Part shown: in pieces, positions 45,224 through 54,940 of the stretch
Layout of the letters: each line of letters opens with the position of its first letter
How positions within the stretch are numbered: the stretch's first letter is position 1
NCBI GenBank assembly: GCA_016180135.1
Contig: JACPBV010000012.1
Location: 59,366 to 118,284 of the forward strand
DNA: 58,919 nt
DNA from: Candidatus Woesearchaeota archaeon
GTDB taxonomy: Archaea > Nanobdellota > Nanobdellia > Woesearchaeales > JACPBV01
Reading direction: 5' to 3'
Notes under the pieces: generated by a model
Seen by the model: only the letters and a program-made list of their open reading frames with translations
Databases searched by the model: none
Told to the model about the DNA's origin: nothing
Position numbers and translations under genes: made by a program

Positions 45224-46561
45224 TTAAGAAAGAGTCAGCCTCTCCCCATCATGGATCATATGCACCGTCTTTCCTTTGATATACCCTTTCTCGACTGCAA
45301 GGTCTGTCAGGGCCCCTTTCATCACATCATCGCCATGCGCCGGCACTAAGTGCTCTGGCCTGACCATATTCAGCAAATCCCTCAAATCCTCTTTTGAAGC
45401 ATGTCCCGAAACATGGATATCTTTAAAGATCCTTACCTTGTGCTGATGCAGCTTCTCTTCCAAAGCGTTTCTGTTGGCGATGTTCGTCTCCGTCGGGATG
45501 ACATTGCAGGAGAAGATGACATGGTCTTCGGGATGGAAAGGAAACTCGATAGCCCCATTTGCCATTTTTGCCAATGTAGAGGTCGGCTCGCCCTGATGCC
45601 CGGTCACCACCAGAAGATATTTGTCAAGGCTCCCTTTGACCTTGTTGAGCGCTTTCTTTATCTTTTTTGCAAAGCCCACAATCTCAGCTTCCCTGGAAAA
45701 ATGCACTAATCCTATGTTCTCGCCGGCATTGGCATATTTTGCCAGGCTTCTGCCCAAAAACATTACTTTTCTCCCCATCTTATGCCCCATCTCGATGATG
45801 GAGCTGAGCCGGGCAAGATGGGATGCAAATGTCGTCACGATGACTGCTTTCCCTTTGCTCTCCACGCCGAGCATCACATCCCGGAGCATCTCCTTGGCAA
45901 CCATCTCTGAGGGAGTTTTTGAATCGTTCGGAGCCCGGGTGGAGTCAGCAATCAGGACTTTAACGCCCTCTTTTCCCAGCTCCCGAAGCCGGTCATAATT
46001 CGGCATCCTTCCGATAGTAGGATGGTTGTCAAACTTGAAGTCGTTTGCATAGATCACCGTCCCCTCAGGAGTATGCACTGCGACCATCACTGTCTGGGGG
46101 ATGCTGTGGGTGACATTGACAAATTCAATGGTAAGCTTATCAGAAATCTTGTAGGAATGGTTGGATGTGAGCACCTTGACCTCATTCCTGAGCTTGATCT
46201 TCTCATCCCGTGAGATGGCCATGATGATCTCTCTGGTGTAAGGCGTGCAGATGATGGGCGCATCATATTTGTTGCTCAAAAAGACAATCGCCCCCACATG
46301 GTCAAGATGCCCGTGCGTCGGCACAATAGCTTTGATGTTCTTCCTCCAGGCTGCGATGACCCTGTCATCGGGGATTGCCCCTGCCTTTTGGAGGTCATGC
46401 GGTGAAACCTGGGAAAGGTCATCGAATTCACCCTCAGTAAAGGCAACATATTTGTCCAGGTAGATCCCCATATCGAGAAGTATCACCTCATCCTTATAGC
46501 GGAGCGCTGTCATGTTCTTCCCTATGAAATTGTAGCCGCCGACAGCGCAGATTTCGATCAT
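45224..46561 (-). CDS. RNase J-like beta-CASP ribonuclease
   Basis: VPTHGHLDHVGAIVFLSNKY; VVTGHQGEPTSTLAKMA; HVSGHASKEDLRDLL. Confidence 0.92.
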   Translation of the reverse strand: MIEICAVGGYNFIGKNMTALRYKDEVILLDMGIYLDKYVAFTEGEFDDLSQVSPHDLQKAGAIPDDRVIAAWRKNIKAIVPTHGHLDHVGAIVFLSNKYDAPIICTPYTREIIMAISRDEKIKLRNEVKVLTSNHSYKISDKLTIEFVNVTHSIPQTVMVAVHTPEGTVIYANDFKFDNHPTIGRMPNYDRLRELGKEGVKVLIADSTRAPNDSKTPSEMVAKEMLRDVMLGVESKGKAVIVTTFASHLARLSSIIEMGHKMGRKVMFLGRSLAKYANAGENIGLVHFSREAEIVGFAKKIKKALNKVKGSLDKYLLVVTGHQGEPTSTLAKMANGAIEFPFHPEDHVIFSCNVIPTETNIANRNALEEKLHQHKVRIFKDIHVSGHASKEDLRDLLNMVRPEHLVPAHGDDVMKGALTDLAVEKGYIKGKTVHMIHDGERLTLS

Positions 46562-46691
46562 ACCCTGCCAGCAAAAAAACAAGTATAAAAATCTACCTAA
46601 AAGAAAGGCTTTTCTCGCCACATCAAAAATCCCTTAAACCGGAACATTTATATACTTTTTAGTGAACACTTGTTCATATAAAGGTGAACTA

Positions 46692-47291
46692 ATGTATCTC
46701 AACAGGTCCACAGTTAAAATCTTGCAGTTGTTTGTCGGCCACATAACTGAGCCATTTACGCTGAGAGAAGCTGCAAGAAGATTAAAGATGCACGTATCCC
46801 TTGCCCATCGGGCGATACAGCCGCTAAGGGGTGCTGCGATCATTGGGCAGGATAAGCACAAGAACCTTGCCCTCGATTATAGGGTTCATCATGAAACTCT
46901 TGCTTTTGCAGAATATCTCAGAAGAGATGATTTTTTTGGTAAATTCAAAGGCTTGAAATTTTTTGCAGATGAGGTTATTGAAAAAATTAGGCAGGAGAGC
47001 TTCGTTTTGCTTGTTTTCGGTTCATCGATCGAATCCAGCAAGCCAAGGGACATTGACCTCTTGCTGATTGTTGACAGCACTGATAAAATAGCGTTCCATG
47101 AAAAATTTTTACGCAACATCGCATCAGATTATGACTTGCCCTTCGAGGAGCAGGTAATCGGGTTTGAAAGCGTTTTTGAGATGCTTTCCAGGCGCGATGA
47201 AAAGAATGTCATGAATGAGCTGTTGAACAAGCATATCATCTTGTATGGTGCGGAACTGTTCTATAGGCTGATCCAAAGGGGGAGGTTATGA
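46692..47291 (+). CDS. wHTH-nucleotidyltransferase (MNT-like) protein
   Basis: LLVFGSSIESSKPRDIDLLLIVD; wHTH N-terminus; TATA TTTATATACTT upstream. Confidence 0.8.
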   Translation: MYLNRSTVKILQLFVGHITEPFTLREAARRLKMHVSLAHRAIQPLRGAAIIGQDKHKNLALDYRVHHETLAFAEYLRRDDFFGKFKGLKFFADEVIEKIRQESFVLLVFGSSIESSKPRDIDLLLIVDSTDKIAFHEKFLRNIASDYDLPFEEQVIGFESVFEMLSRRDEKNVMNELLNKHIILYGAELFYRLIQRGRL

Positions 47292-47292
47292 A

Positions 47293-47886
47293 ATGCTGGA
47301 TGAAAAAAAGCTCAAAGAGGTCGAGAATAGGATTAAGCGCCTTATCAATGAGGGAATAATCAGTTCAAAAGAAAAGCCAGAGCATGTTGATTTTTTTCTT
47401 AAGAATGCGGGCAATTCCATTGATTCTGCAAAGGCATTATTTGAGCTATCGACCAATCCTGAAAAACGGGAATTCCTCGGATTTTCTGATTTCAACGGGC
47501 TGCTGTGGGTAGTCAATGCCAGTTATTATAGCATGTTTTACATGGCAAGAGCGCTTCTGGAGAATGAGGGCATCAGGATAAAAACGGGCCTTTCCATCCA
47601 TGCAGCAACCTTTGATGCAGTCGTGCACTATTTCTATCTGACTGGCAGATTGCAGAAGGAATTTCTCGAAGATTTTATCGAGGCAAAAGAAGATGCCGCT
47701 GAACTTCTTGGAAAGCAGAAAGCCGATGAACTGATGGAAGACTATTTCTTTGAGAAAAGGAAAAGAGGTGCTTTTACGTATGATATGGGGGCCGTGCTTG
47801 TGGAATCAAAAGCAAAAACTTCATTGGAAAGAGCGCAAAAATTCAGAAGAGAGCTAAAAAAGATTATCGACAAAAACAGGAGGTAA
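47293..47886 (+). CDS. HEPN-domain protein
   Basis: ASYYSMFYMARALLENEGIRIKTGLSIHAATFDAVVHYF helical HEPN pattern; directly follows MNT gene. Confidence 0.75.
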   Translation: MLDEKKLKEVENRIKRLINEGIISSKEKPEHVDFFLKNAGNSIDSAKALFELSTNPEKREFLGFSDFNGLLWVVNASYYSMFYMARALLENEGIRIKTGLSIHAATFDAVVHYFYLTGRLQKEFLEDFIEAKEDAAELLGKQKADELMEDYFFEKRKRGAFTYDMGAVLVESKAKTSLERAQKFRRELKKIIDKNRR

Positions 47887-47970
47887 TCTAAGCCATTATC
47901 TGGTTGTATTGGTGAATTATTGCATTTTCCACATCGAGCATAAACGAAGAATTACTCTAAGGGGGCAATT

Positions 47971-47999
47971 TGGGAAAAATCGTCGGGCTAAAGCCCAAC
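47971..47999 (-). repeat. Second (inverted) copy of the 29-bp repeat at 22-50
   Basis: TGGGAAAAATCGTCGGGCTAAAGCCCAAC is the exact reverse complement of 22-50. Confidence 0.95.
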
Positions 48000-48242
48000 T
48001 GAAAACATCTGTTGAAAAAAAGAAAAATGCGAGGAGCAGGACTTTCGATAAGATTTCTCTTATGTTCGAACCTGCGAAGGCACTAAGCCAATAGATGACT
48101 TACATTGATTCTTTCATCGCACTCTTCTCCGGCATCCTCGCACAACTGAAAAAGAATGGGCAAGCCATATAAAAAACTATCGAGGACTGGTGCTGTCGCA
48201 TTTTCGGGACTCGGTTAAGAGTGTCGCATGGCGGGACTTTTC

Positions 48243-49472
48243 CTATTCAATATAAATATCTGGAGTTTGAGGAGTAGATAATAAATCTGATTCCAGTATC
48301 CTCTCAACTTCTTTTGCTTTATAAAATTTATTCCTTTTTTGTAGAGTGTATTCTTCTATAAACTTTACTTCCAATAAATTATCAATACCCCTCTTGATTA
48401 ATGGATAATTATGCTTGATTAAAGGATATTTTTTTTCTATTAAAAGTTGTATATAAGGGATACTTAAAAATGGATTCTCAAAGAATAAGTCTAACAAAGT
48501 AAAGGATATTGTGTTTGCATTAATCTCTTCTAATTTAGTATGATAAAATTCATATAACTCTATCAATTTTTTGATTTTTTCTGATGTGTCTTTTGACGTT
48601 TGGCAAATCCCTTCAAGGAAAAAATCTAACCAGCTTAAATAATCCCCCTCTTCTCTTACTTTCATCAATAATTCTCTATATTGCCGATTGTTTTTTTCAA
48701 AAAATGCACTAATGTATAATATTGGAATTTCAATTACACCAGTTTTTTTTAGATATAACACGATAAGAGTTCTCCCAAGTCTTCCATTACCATCTTCATA
48801 TGGGTGGATAGTTTCAATATAATAGTGCATTAATCCAATTTTAATTAAAATTGACAAGTCATCTTGCTCTTCCATAAAAGAAAATAAATAGTTCATTAAA
48901 TCATCTACTCGGTTAGAAGGTGGTGGGATAAAACTTGCAATTTGCCAAGTTTTTCCATCAACCCAGTTTTGAACTTTCCTATATTCCCCAAAAAGTCTAT
49001 CCTTACCTCTAACACCTTCAAGAAGGTTTTGATGCATCTCATTTAATAAGTCTTTATTTATTTCCCTGCCTTTAGATAATCTCTCTAAAGAAATATTTAG
49101 GGAATGGATATAATTCTTAATTTCTTGAATATCTTTATATCCTCTTTTTTCTAAACTACCTGCTTCATTCAAGAAAACATCTGTTAAAGATACATTAGTC
49201 CCTTCAATTTTCGTGCTTAACCAAGCTTCCCTTCTTTTGTATGCACGAATAATCAAATCAAGTTTTTTTTTGCTGATATATTTTGCTACACCTTTTAATT
49301 CACCGATAGAAATATTTGCATTATCAAGTTTTTTTTGAGTATCACTTGGCAAAGTTAATTTATGTGGAAGTTCTTTTGGTAGGAAGTACCCATACTTTTG
49401 TTCAGTTCCATCAATTATACCATCCCCTACAATGATAGTTCCTGATTGACCATTAAATTTGCTTATATCCAT
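48243..49472 (-). CDS. Fic-family protein (AMPylation fold) with class II inhibitory motif
   Basis: HPYEDGNGRLGR Fic motif; STKIEGTN inhibitory-type motif. Confidence 0.93.
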   Translation of the reverse strand: MDISKFNGQSGTIIVGDGIIDGTEQKYGYFLPKELPHKLTLPSDTQKKLDNANISIGELKGVAKYISKKKLDLIIRAYKRREAWLSTKIEGTNVSLTDVFLNEAGSLEKRGYKDIQEIKNYIHSLNISLERLSKGREINKDLLNEMHQNLLEGVRGKDRLFGEYRKVQNWVDGKTWQIASFIPPPSNRVDDLMNYLFSFMEEQDDLSILIKIGLMHYYIETIHPYEDGNGRLGRTLIVLYLKKTGVIEIPILYISAFFEKNNRQYRELLMKVREEGDYLSWLDFFLEGICQTSKDTSEKIKKLIELYEFYHTKLEEINANTISFTLLDLFFENPFLSIPYIQLLIEKKYPLIKHNYPLIKRGIDNLLEVKFIEEYTLQKRNKFYKAKEVERILESDLLSTPQTPDIYIE

Positions 49473-49517
49473 TATAATATTAATAGTAATACTTATATTT
49501 ATATTTTTCGTATTTTT

Positions 49518-49709
49518 TGTTAATAAAAATAAACACTTATACGTAAATGATAATAAACTATTATTAAAGTTTTTTATTAATGTTTAAGGTGATAGTCAAT
49601 ATAACAATATGTTCTTATTAATAGTTTAGCATAAAAATGTTAATAAAAATAGAAAGATTTATATACTTGTTCTTCTTATATTAATATATTAAAGATAAAA
49701 TGTTAATAA
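49518..49709. promoter_or_regulatory. Repeated TGTTAATAA(AAATA) motifs in the divergent Fic promoter region
   Basis: TGTTAATAAAAATA at 49518-49531 and 49638-49651; TGTTAATAA at 49701-49709. Confidence 0.5.
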
Positions 49710-49720
49710 GATGAAGAAAA

Positions 49721-49951
49721 ATGATAAATGCAAAACAACAATCGGAAGCAAGAGAAGAAAGAGCCAAATCAATATTACAAAAAGGCAGTCCAGAAGCATT
49801 GGACGAGTTCACTTATTTAGTGCCTTCCCAATTTGACAGCACTAAATTCGGAGAAGAAACGAAATATTTTAAAATTGATGATGCTTCTGTCTTAAAATAT
49901 ATGTTTGATGAGGTTTGTCCCTATTGTAAAAGTCCCGCAAGCGACAGATGA
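49721..49951 (+). CDS. Small hypothetical protein divergent from fic, reading into the right end motif
   Basis: 76-aa ORF after TATA TTTATATACTT; C-terminal CPYCKSPASDR overlaps repeat. Confidence 0.5.
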   Translation: MINAKQQSEAREERAKSILQKGSPEALDEFTYLVPSQFDSTKFGEETKYFKIDDASVLKYMFDEVCPYCKSPASDR

Positions 49952-50075
49952 TTCAAATTTGGCTAAAAGTCCCGCAGATTAGACAGCACCTCGAGGGCTT
50001 TATCAATAAAAGTAAAGACATTCAAAAGGGCGGTCTTGAATCCCGGCAAAAGGATAAGTATTCAAATCTCCAACC

Positions 50076-50480
50076 CTAAGAAATCGCTCGAAGCTTGCTT
50101 TCAATCTCTGCCAGTTCCTGCTCAAGCTTCTCAGTCTCAGAAAGGTGCTTTATTTGGGGAGCAGGCTTTGGCTGGGGAATCTCTTTTTGCTGAGGCGGTG
50201 ATTTTTTCGCAGGCACTATCTTCTTCGGGGCTTCCTTCGGCTGCTCCTGGGCTTTTACCCTCGGAAGATGGCCGCGCAGCCTTCCAAGGAGATTGTTGAG
50301 AACCCTGACCTTGGCTTTGAGGTGCTCAAAGAGCGCCTGCTTCTGCTCCCTGATTCCCTTGATCTGCTCGTGGCTTTTCAATACTTCAAGAGCCCCTTTA
50401 GAGGATTCAAGAAGGTTTCTCCTTACTGAAACGCTGTCTGCTATTCTCACATACAAAGCTTCCTGCTTTTCTTTCTTCAT
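50076..50480 (-). CDS. Coiled-coil protein
   Basis: Charged helical ORF with P/K/Q-rich centre. Confidence 0.5.
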   Translation of the reverse strand: MKKEKQEALYVRIADSVSVRRNLLESSKGALEVLKSHEQIKGIREQKQALFEHLKAKVRVLNNLLGRLRGHLPRVKAQEQPKEAPKKIVPAKKSPPQQKEIPQPKPAPQIKHLSETEKLEQELAEIESKLRAIS

Positions 50481-50485
50481 AGCAG

Positions 50486-50707
50486 CTATGCCCCTGGGCT
50501 GGACAGTGACCTGTCCATCTCACTCACTTTCTCCTCGATTTCTGCAAGCTTCCCGGCCCATGATGCCAGTTCCGCATCCTCCCTGTCTTTAAGGCTTTTT
50601 ATTTTTTCAATATCAGCCTTTGCATCATTCAGCTTCCCTTTTATCAGCCTGAGGGTGTGCTCAACCTCATTGAACTGGTCAATTTTTACATAAACTCCAT
50701 TTTCCAT
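50486..50707 (-). CDS. Small coiled-coil protein
   Basis: MENGVYVKIDQFNEVEHTLRLIKGKLNDAKADIEKI. Confidence 0.5.
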   Translation of the reverse strand: MENGVYVKIDQFNEVEHTLRLIKGKLNDAKADIEKIKSLKDREDAELASWAGKLAEIEEKVSEMDRSLSSPGA

Positions 50708-50718
50708 GCAAACCACCT

Positions 50719-51387
50719 CTAACATTGATTCTGAAATAAGATTTTGTCTATCCCTGCAAGCTTCCTGTGGGTTTCCTCCAGTGAAGCCTTTAGATGCCCA
50801 ACTGCCTGCCCTTCTTCATGGAGCATCTCCCCGACTTCTGAAACAAACTGATGGATATCCCTCAAGTCAATACGGGAATTGTTCAGATCGTGCACCATTG
50901 CCCTGAACGACAGCAGCGACAGGAAGACCGGCTTCGATTTCACCTGCCTAGATAGTACATCAAGCGGCGGCAGATCGGGGAGCTCCAGAGAATCACTGTC
51001 TTCCAAAGAGAATTCCTGCAAACCCTCGGACTGGCGATCACCGTCCGCCTGTTGAAAGATTTCCTCGGGGATAGGGGGAAGCCCAAGGTCAGACCTCTCC
51101 TTGACGTCTTCCTGCGATAATGGCCCAATCAATGAAGGAGAAACAGATTCATCAGCTCCAAGCTCGGGAAGATCCGGCAGGTCATTTTCCTGGGGCAGAT
51201 CAGGCAGAAGCATTTCCTGTGAAGGTTCCTGAGGGAAATCCAGCCCGGGTTCCTGGCCTTTCATCGCATCTTCCAGCGGAGGAAGCTCAGGAAGGTCTTT
51301 AAATTCAGGCAGATCAGGCGGCTCGGGAGGCAAGTCTAAGCTTAACTCAGGAGCCTCACGCCTTTTAAATAGACTCAAAAAACCCAT
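50719..51387 (-). CDS. Acidic Pro/Leu-rich hypothetical protein with helical C-terminus
   Basis: DLP/ELP repeats; operon-like with two downstream coiled-coil genes. Confidence 0.5.
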   Translation of the reverse strand: MGFLSLFKRREAPELSLDLPPEPPDLPEFKDLPELPPLEDAMKGQEPGLDFPQEPSQEMLLPDLPQENDLPDLPELGADESVSPSLIGPLSQEDVKERSDLGLPPIPEEIFQQADGDRQSEGLQEFSLEDSDSLELPDLPPLDVLSRQVKSKPVFLSLLSFRAMVHDLNNSRIDLRDIHQFVSEVGEMLHEEGQAVGHLKASLEETHRKLAGIDKILFQNQC

Positions 51388-51519
51388 TTGTTAATGCACA
51401 CCCCCTAAAACAGGATTACTGCGAAAGAGACACTATTAAAGCTTTTAGTAGCATTTTAGAATGGTAACAAATCCCGCAAAAGAAATAGATTTAAATAGAA
51501 GCGCCTTTATGGAAAGCCC

Positions 51520-52233
51520 ATGCCAGACCCTTTCCAGAAGCCTTCCTTAATCGCGAAAGCAGGCAGTTTCCTGAAAGTGCTCTTCCTTGCAAAATTCCCG
51601 ATGAACCTCTTGGCGATGGTTGCTGTCGTCGGGATCTCGCTGTTCTTCTACAACTTTGCAGTTATGCCGCCGGCAGTGGCCGGAAATGCGGTGCTGGAAA
51701 GCCCGTTCATCGGTGATGCTCCCTCAGCCTGCATCGAAAGCTGCAATGAGTGCCCCCCGAAGAAAGAAGTCGAGCGGTTTGAAGTCGAGAAATTCCAGTG
51801 CGCTGATGGGAGAGTTGAAGAATCGCTCAATGACTGCAGGATAGAGTTCCCGGACTTTGAAAAAAGATACAGCAGCACTGCCAATGACATCACACTTTCT
51901 ATCGACGGGATCTCCTTTGAAAAAGATAGTGAGGATAGGGGGGTGATCACCCGCATTGATTATACTATCATCAATGAAGGTGAATCTCCTGTTGTACCAA
52001 AGCTTGCCATCAAAGTCTACCCCGAGTGGAGTTCAAAGGTTAAAAAAGCTGACCCTAACAAGGTGATTGACCTGCAGTCAGTCATCAGTCCCCAGGGATT
52101 TGCGCAGCGCCAGGACCGGGCAAGGATAGCGTTTACCGGAAACAGGCAGACTGTCCGTATAGATTTGATCAATGTTCTTCCTGAGCCTGATGCAGATGTT
52201 CTTACTGTAACAAGAGAATTCGACCTTTCATAA
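51520..52233 (+). CDS. Membrane-anchored extracytoplasmic protein
   Basis: One N-terminal TM then CIESCNECPP and beta-rich domain. Confidence 0.5.
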   Translation: MPDPFQKPSLIAKAGSFLKVLFLAKFPMNLLAMVAVVGISLFFYNFAVMPPAVAGNAVLESPFIGDAPSACIESCNECPPKKEVERFEVEKFQCADGRVEESLNDCRIEFPDFEKRYSSTANDITLSIDGISFEKDSEDRGVITRIDYTIINEGESPVVPKLAIKVYPEWSSKVKKADPNKVIDLQSVISPQGFAQRQDRARIAFTGNRQTVRIDLINVLPEPDADVLTVTREFDLS

Positions 52234-52304
52234 AAATCTTTATAAGCTCTTCATTCTTACCTGATGCGGGGGAAGGGAAGATTAAACATGCAATTGTTCT
52301 TTGG

Positions 52305-54119
52305 ATGCTGCTGGTATTGATTGGCTTGACAGCCATTCACACGCATGCAGCTGTCACCATTTCTGAGATCCATGCAGCCCCTCTTAGCAATGAAAGCCTT
52401 AACGAATATATCGAATTGTTTAATGATGGCGAAGACCCCGTTGATATTCTTGGCTGGAGGTTAGGGGACAGTAAAGAGAACGACACAATAAGTGGCTATT
52501 CCGGCGGAAGTGCCTCTCTGCCGGGGAAGGGGTATGCCATCATCACAGATCATACAACCGGAGTATACGTAAATTATAGGGTGGCAGAAGGTGCCCTAAG
52601 GCTTTCCGTTAACGACAATAATCTCGGAAATGGCCTGAACAACGATGGCGAAACGATAAGCCTCTGGGATAGCGATGGCGCTTTCATAAGTTCAGCGGCG
52701 ATAGGAAGAAGCGAACGTGGTAAAAGCTGGCACCCAACTGAAGAAGGATGGAAACAGAGCGCGCCAACTCCCGGATTCTCAGTCATCCGACAATCGCCCA
52801 ATGCAGGCAATCCTTTGCCGGAAACTCCTGATGAGGCAGTTGGGCCTTCTGATGAGGGGGTTGAAATTCCTGAACCTAAGAATGGCGCTCCTGATGCGGA
52901 TGTTGACCTTCCTGATGCTGCAGTTGAAATTCCTGAACCTAAGGCAAGCGTTCCTTTGCCGGAAACTCCTGATGCATCAGTGGGCCTCCCTGATGCTGCA
53001 AGTAGTCCTTCTGGCGTCGCTGTTGGATCTTCTGATGCTGCAGGTAATGTCTCATTGACAGGATCCTGTGATTGGAGGATTGAATTGTTGATGGAGAACA
53101 ATTCTGCCAGTATACAGAATGTCCGGTTCAAAATCCGGGCGATAAAAGAAAAAGGCCTGGAAACAAAGATTTCCGGAGCAGTTGTTATCTCTGCGGGCAA
53201 CGGAACTATTACCGGGGAATATGCTCCCTGGGCAAATGAACCAGCCAAAAAGCAAAAGACCTCTCCGGAGTATCGCCCAAAGATGAAGGCAGGAGCTTAT
53301 CGCATACAGGCTTCGTTGCAGACGGAATGCGAAGACGATGACCTGGAAGATAACCTGAAGGCAGGGAATATTATGATAGCAGAAAAAATCCCGGCAGCAG
53401 AAAGCGTTAAGAAAGCCAGAAAGATAAGCGCGCCAAAGGCACAGGTCAAAAAAACCGTCAAAGAAAAGAGCGCATCAAACAATCTCAGCTCATCGATAAC
53501 TATCACAGAAATAATCTCGCCCAACAGGACTGCGATCCGCTTTGGAGATATACTCTCAGTAAAGGCCATCGCGGTTAAAGGAGAGACTGCAAAAAGGACA
53601 GTCACTGCCAGAGTGCTTGGGCCTGATGGGGCAGTCAGCAACGAGACAAAAGCAAAAGTTATGGGGAAAGGTGCGCCTGCCACCCTGGAGTTTACTCTTG
53701 CCCTAAAGCCAAACTGCAGGAGGACATTCAGGCAGGGCGCATATACCCTTTCAGTTGATGGCATTGATGCTCATGACCAAAAAAGTATTGATGTCCGGGA
53801 CAATCCGCGCTGCCCAGCAGCCCCTGCAGCCTCTGCAGCCTCTTCAAGAAAAGCGCTGTCAGGCCAAAAAACATCAGAACAAAAAAAAGCAGCAGGGAGT
53901 GGGAAAGTCTCCGTCCAGGCTTCTTCACAAGCCCCTTCCGGTGCAATAGCAGATAACCGTGAGAAAAACACAAGATCCGGCAGTCTGCAGCAAGATAATC
54001 CTTCCTCAATATTTGTTTCTCCGACTTACCGCGCCCGGCAGTTCGCAGTGTATGGATTGCTGGTGATCTTCGGAGCCTTCGCAGTCTTTATGATAGCCAA
54101 AAAGGCTTTGAGCGGGTAA
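52305..54119 (+). CDS. Lamin-tail-domain (LTD) surface protein with Pro/Asp repeats and C-terminal TM
   Basis: ISEIHAAPLSNESLNEYIELFNDGEDPVDILGWRLGD; LPETPDxxVG / VEIPEPK repeats; C-terminal TM. Confidence 0.75.
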   Translation: MLLVLIGLTAIHTHAAVTISEIHAAPLSNESLNEYIELFNDGEDPVDILGWRLGDSKENDTISGYSGGSASLPGKGYAIITDHTTGVYVNYRVAEGALRLSVNDNNLGNGLNNDGETISLWDSDGAFISSAAIGRSERGKSWHPTEEGWKQSAPTPGFSVIRQSPNAGNPLPETPDEAVGPSDEGVEIPEPKNGAPDADVDLPDAAVEIPEPKASVPLPETPDASVGLPDAASSPSGVAVGSSDAAGNVSLTGSCDWRIELLMENNSASIQNVRFKIRAIKEKGLETKISGAVVISAGNGTITGEYAPWANEPAKKQKTSPEYRPKMKAGAYRIQASLQTECEDDDLEDNLKAGNIMIAEKIPAAESVKKARKISAPKAQVKKTVKEKSASNNLSSSITITEIISPNRTAIRFGDILSVKAIAVKGETAKRTVTARVLGPDGAVSNETKAKVMGKGAPATLEFTLALKPNCRRTFRQGAYTLSVDGIDAHDQKSIDVRDNPRCPAAPAASAASSRKALSGQKTSEQKKAAGSGKVSVQASSQAPSGAIADNREKNTRSGSLQQDNPSSIFVSPTYRARQFAVYGLLVIFGAFAVFMIAKKALSG

Positions 54120-54192
54120 AGGCTCAATGAAAAGGTCGAAGAAAAATAGGCGATGCTAAGGCACAAAAATCCTTTATGGCCTAGATTCGAAA

Positions 54193-54266
54193 ATCGAAAA
54201 TATTTCACATTTTCGATGCAAACAATCATTTGGGATTTTCTAGGTTCGAAAATCTTGGATTTTCGA
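54193..54266. promoter_or_regulatory. Two 9-bp-stem hairpins built from TCGAAAAT motifs upstream of the 54301 gene
   Basis: ATCGAAAAT/ATTTTCGAT and TCGAAAATC-TTG-GATTTTCGA. Confidence 0.6.
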
Positions 54267-54300
54267 TACATATTTAAGTTATTGCCTTTTATCCCTGAGC

Positions 54301-54900
54301 ATGGCTAGGCTCGCTGCTGAAGATGAAGGGAAAGACCTTATCCGGTGCAGGTGCATCCTTGAAGTGCTGGGAAAGCCAAAAGAACACGTTGAAAAGACCA
54401 TTAAGCTTCTTGTTGAAAAAGTCAGGGTCGCGCCGAACATTTCTGTCCTGAAGGAAGATTTTGCAGCTGGAGAGCCCAAAGGGGATTCCCTGTTTGCAGC
54501 TTTTGTCGAGCTTGAGCTGGTCATCAAAGGCGTCCCGACATTGATCTCCTTCTGCTTTGACTTTATGCCGTCATCCCTGGAGATTGAAAAGCCTTTGGAC
54601 CTGACCATGAAGAATACCCAGCTTTCCGGAATCTTCAATGACCTCCAGGCAAAGCTGCATGGTGTTGATATGGTCGCCAAAAAGCTTCGCCTTGAGCGCG
54701 ATATGGTCAGGAAAAATCTCAATACGATGATGCAGAATTCCATTGCAGTGCTTATCAGCATCGGAAAAAATACATTGGAAGATATGGCCAAATTTTCCGG
54801 GATGGACAAAGGCCCGCTGGAAGAGTTCATCAAAGCCCAGGTTAAAGAGGGCAGGCTGCTGGAAGAAAACGGGGCCTACCGGCTTGCGCCGAAGCAATAA
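54301..54900 (+). CDS. Hypothetical protein with wHTH-like C-terminus, upstream of scpB
   Basis: 199-aa ORF; C-terminal LEDMAKFSGMDKGPLEEFIKAQVKEGRLLEENGAYRL. Confidence 0.6.
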   Translation: MARLAAEDEGKDLIRCRCILEVLGKPKEHVEKTIKLLVEKVRVAPNISVLKEDFAAGEPKGDSLFAAFVELELVIKGVPTLISFCFDFMPSSLEIEKPLDLTMKNTQLSGIFNDLQAKLHGVDMVAKKLRLERDMVRKNLNTMMQNSIAVLISIGKNTLEDMAKFSGMDKGPLEEFIKAQVKEGRLLEENGAYRLAPKQ

Positions 54901-54940
54901 GGCATATCAATTTTATCGATCAGTTTAAAGGGGTTTAACC

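Larger units (their letters stand above)
48181..49993. mobile_element. AT-rich Fic island bounded by imperfect inverted ends with paired TGTCGC..GCGGGACTTTT motifs
   Basis: Left motifs 48194-48211 and 48222-48241; right motifs 49928-49944 and 49965-49986, inverted. Confidence 0.5.
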
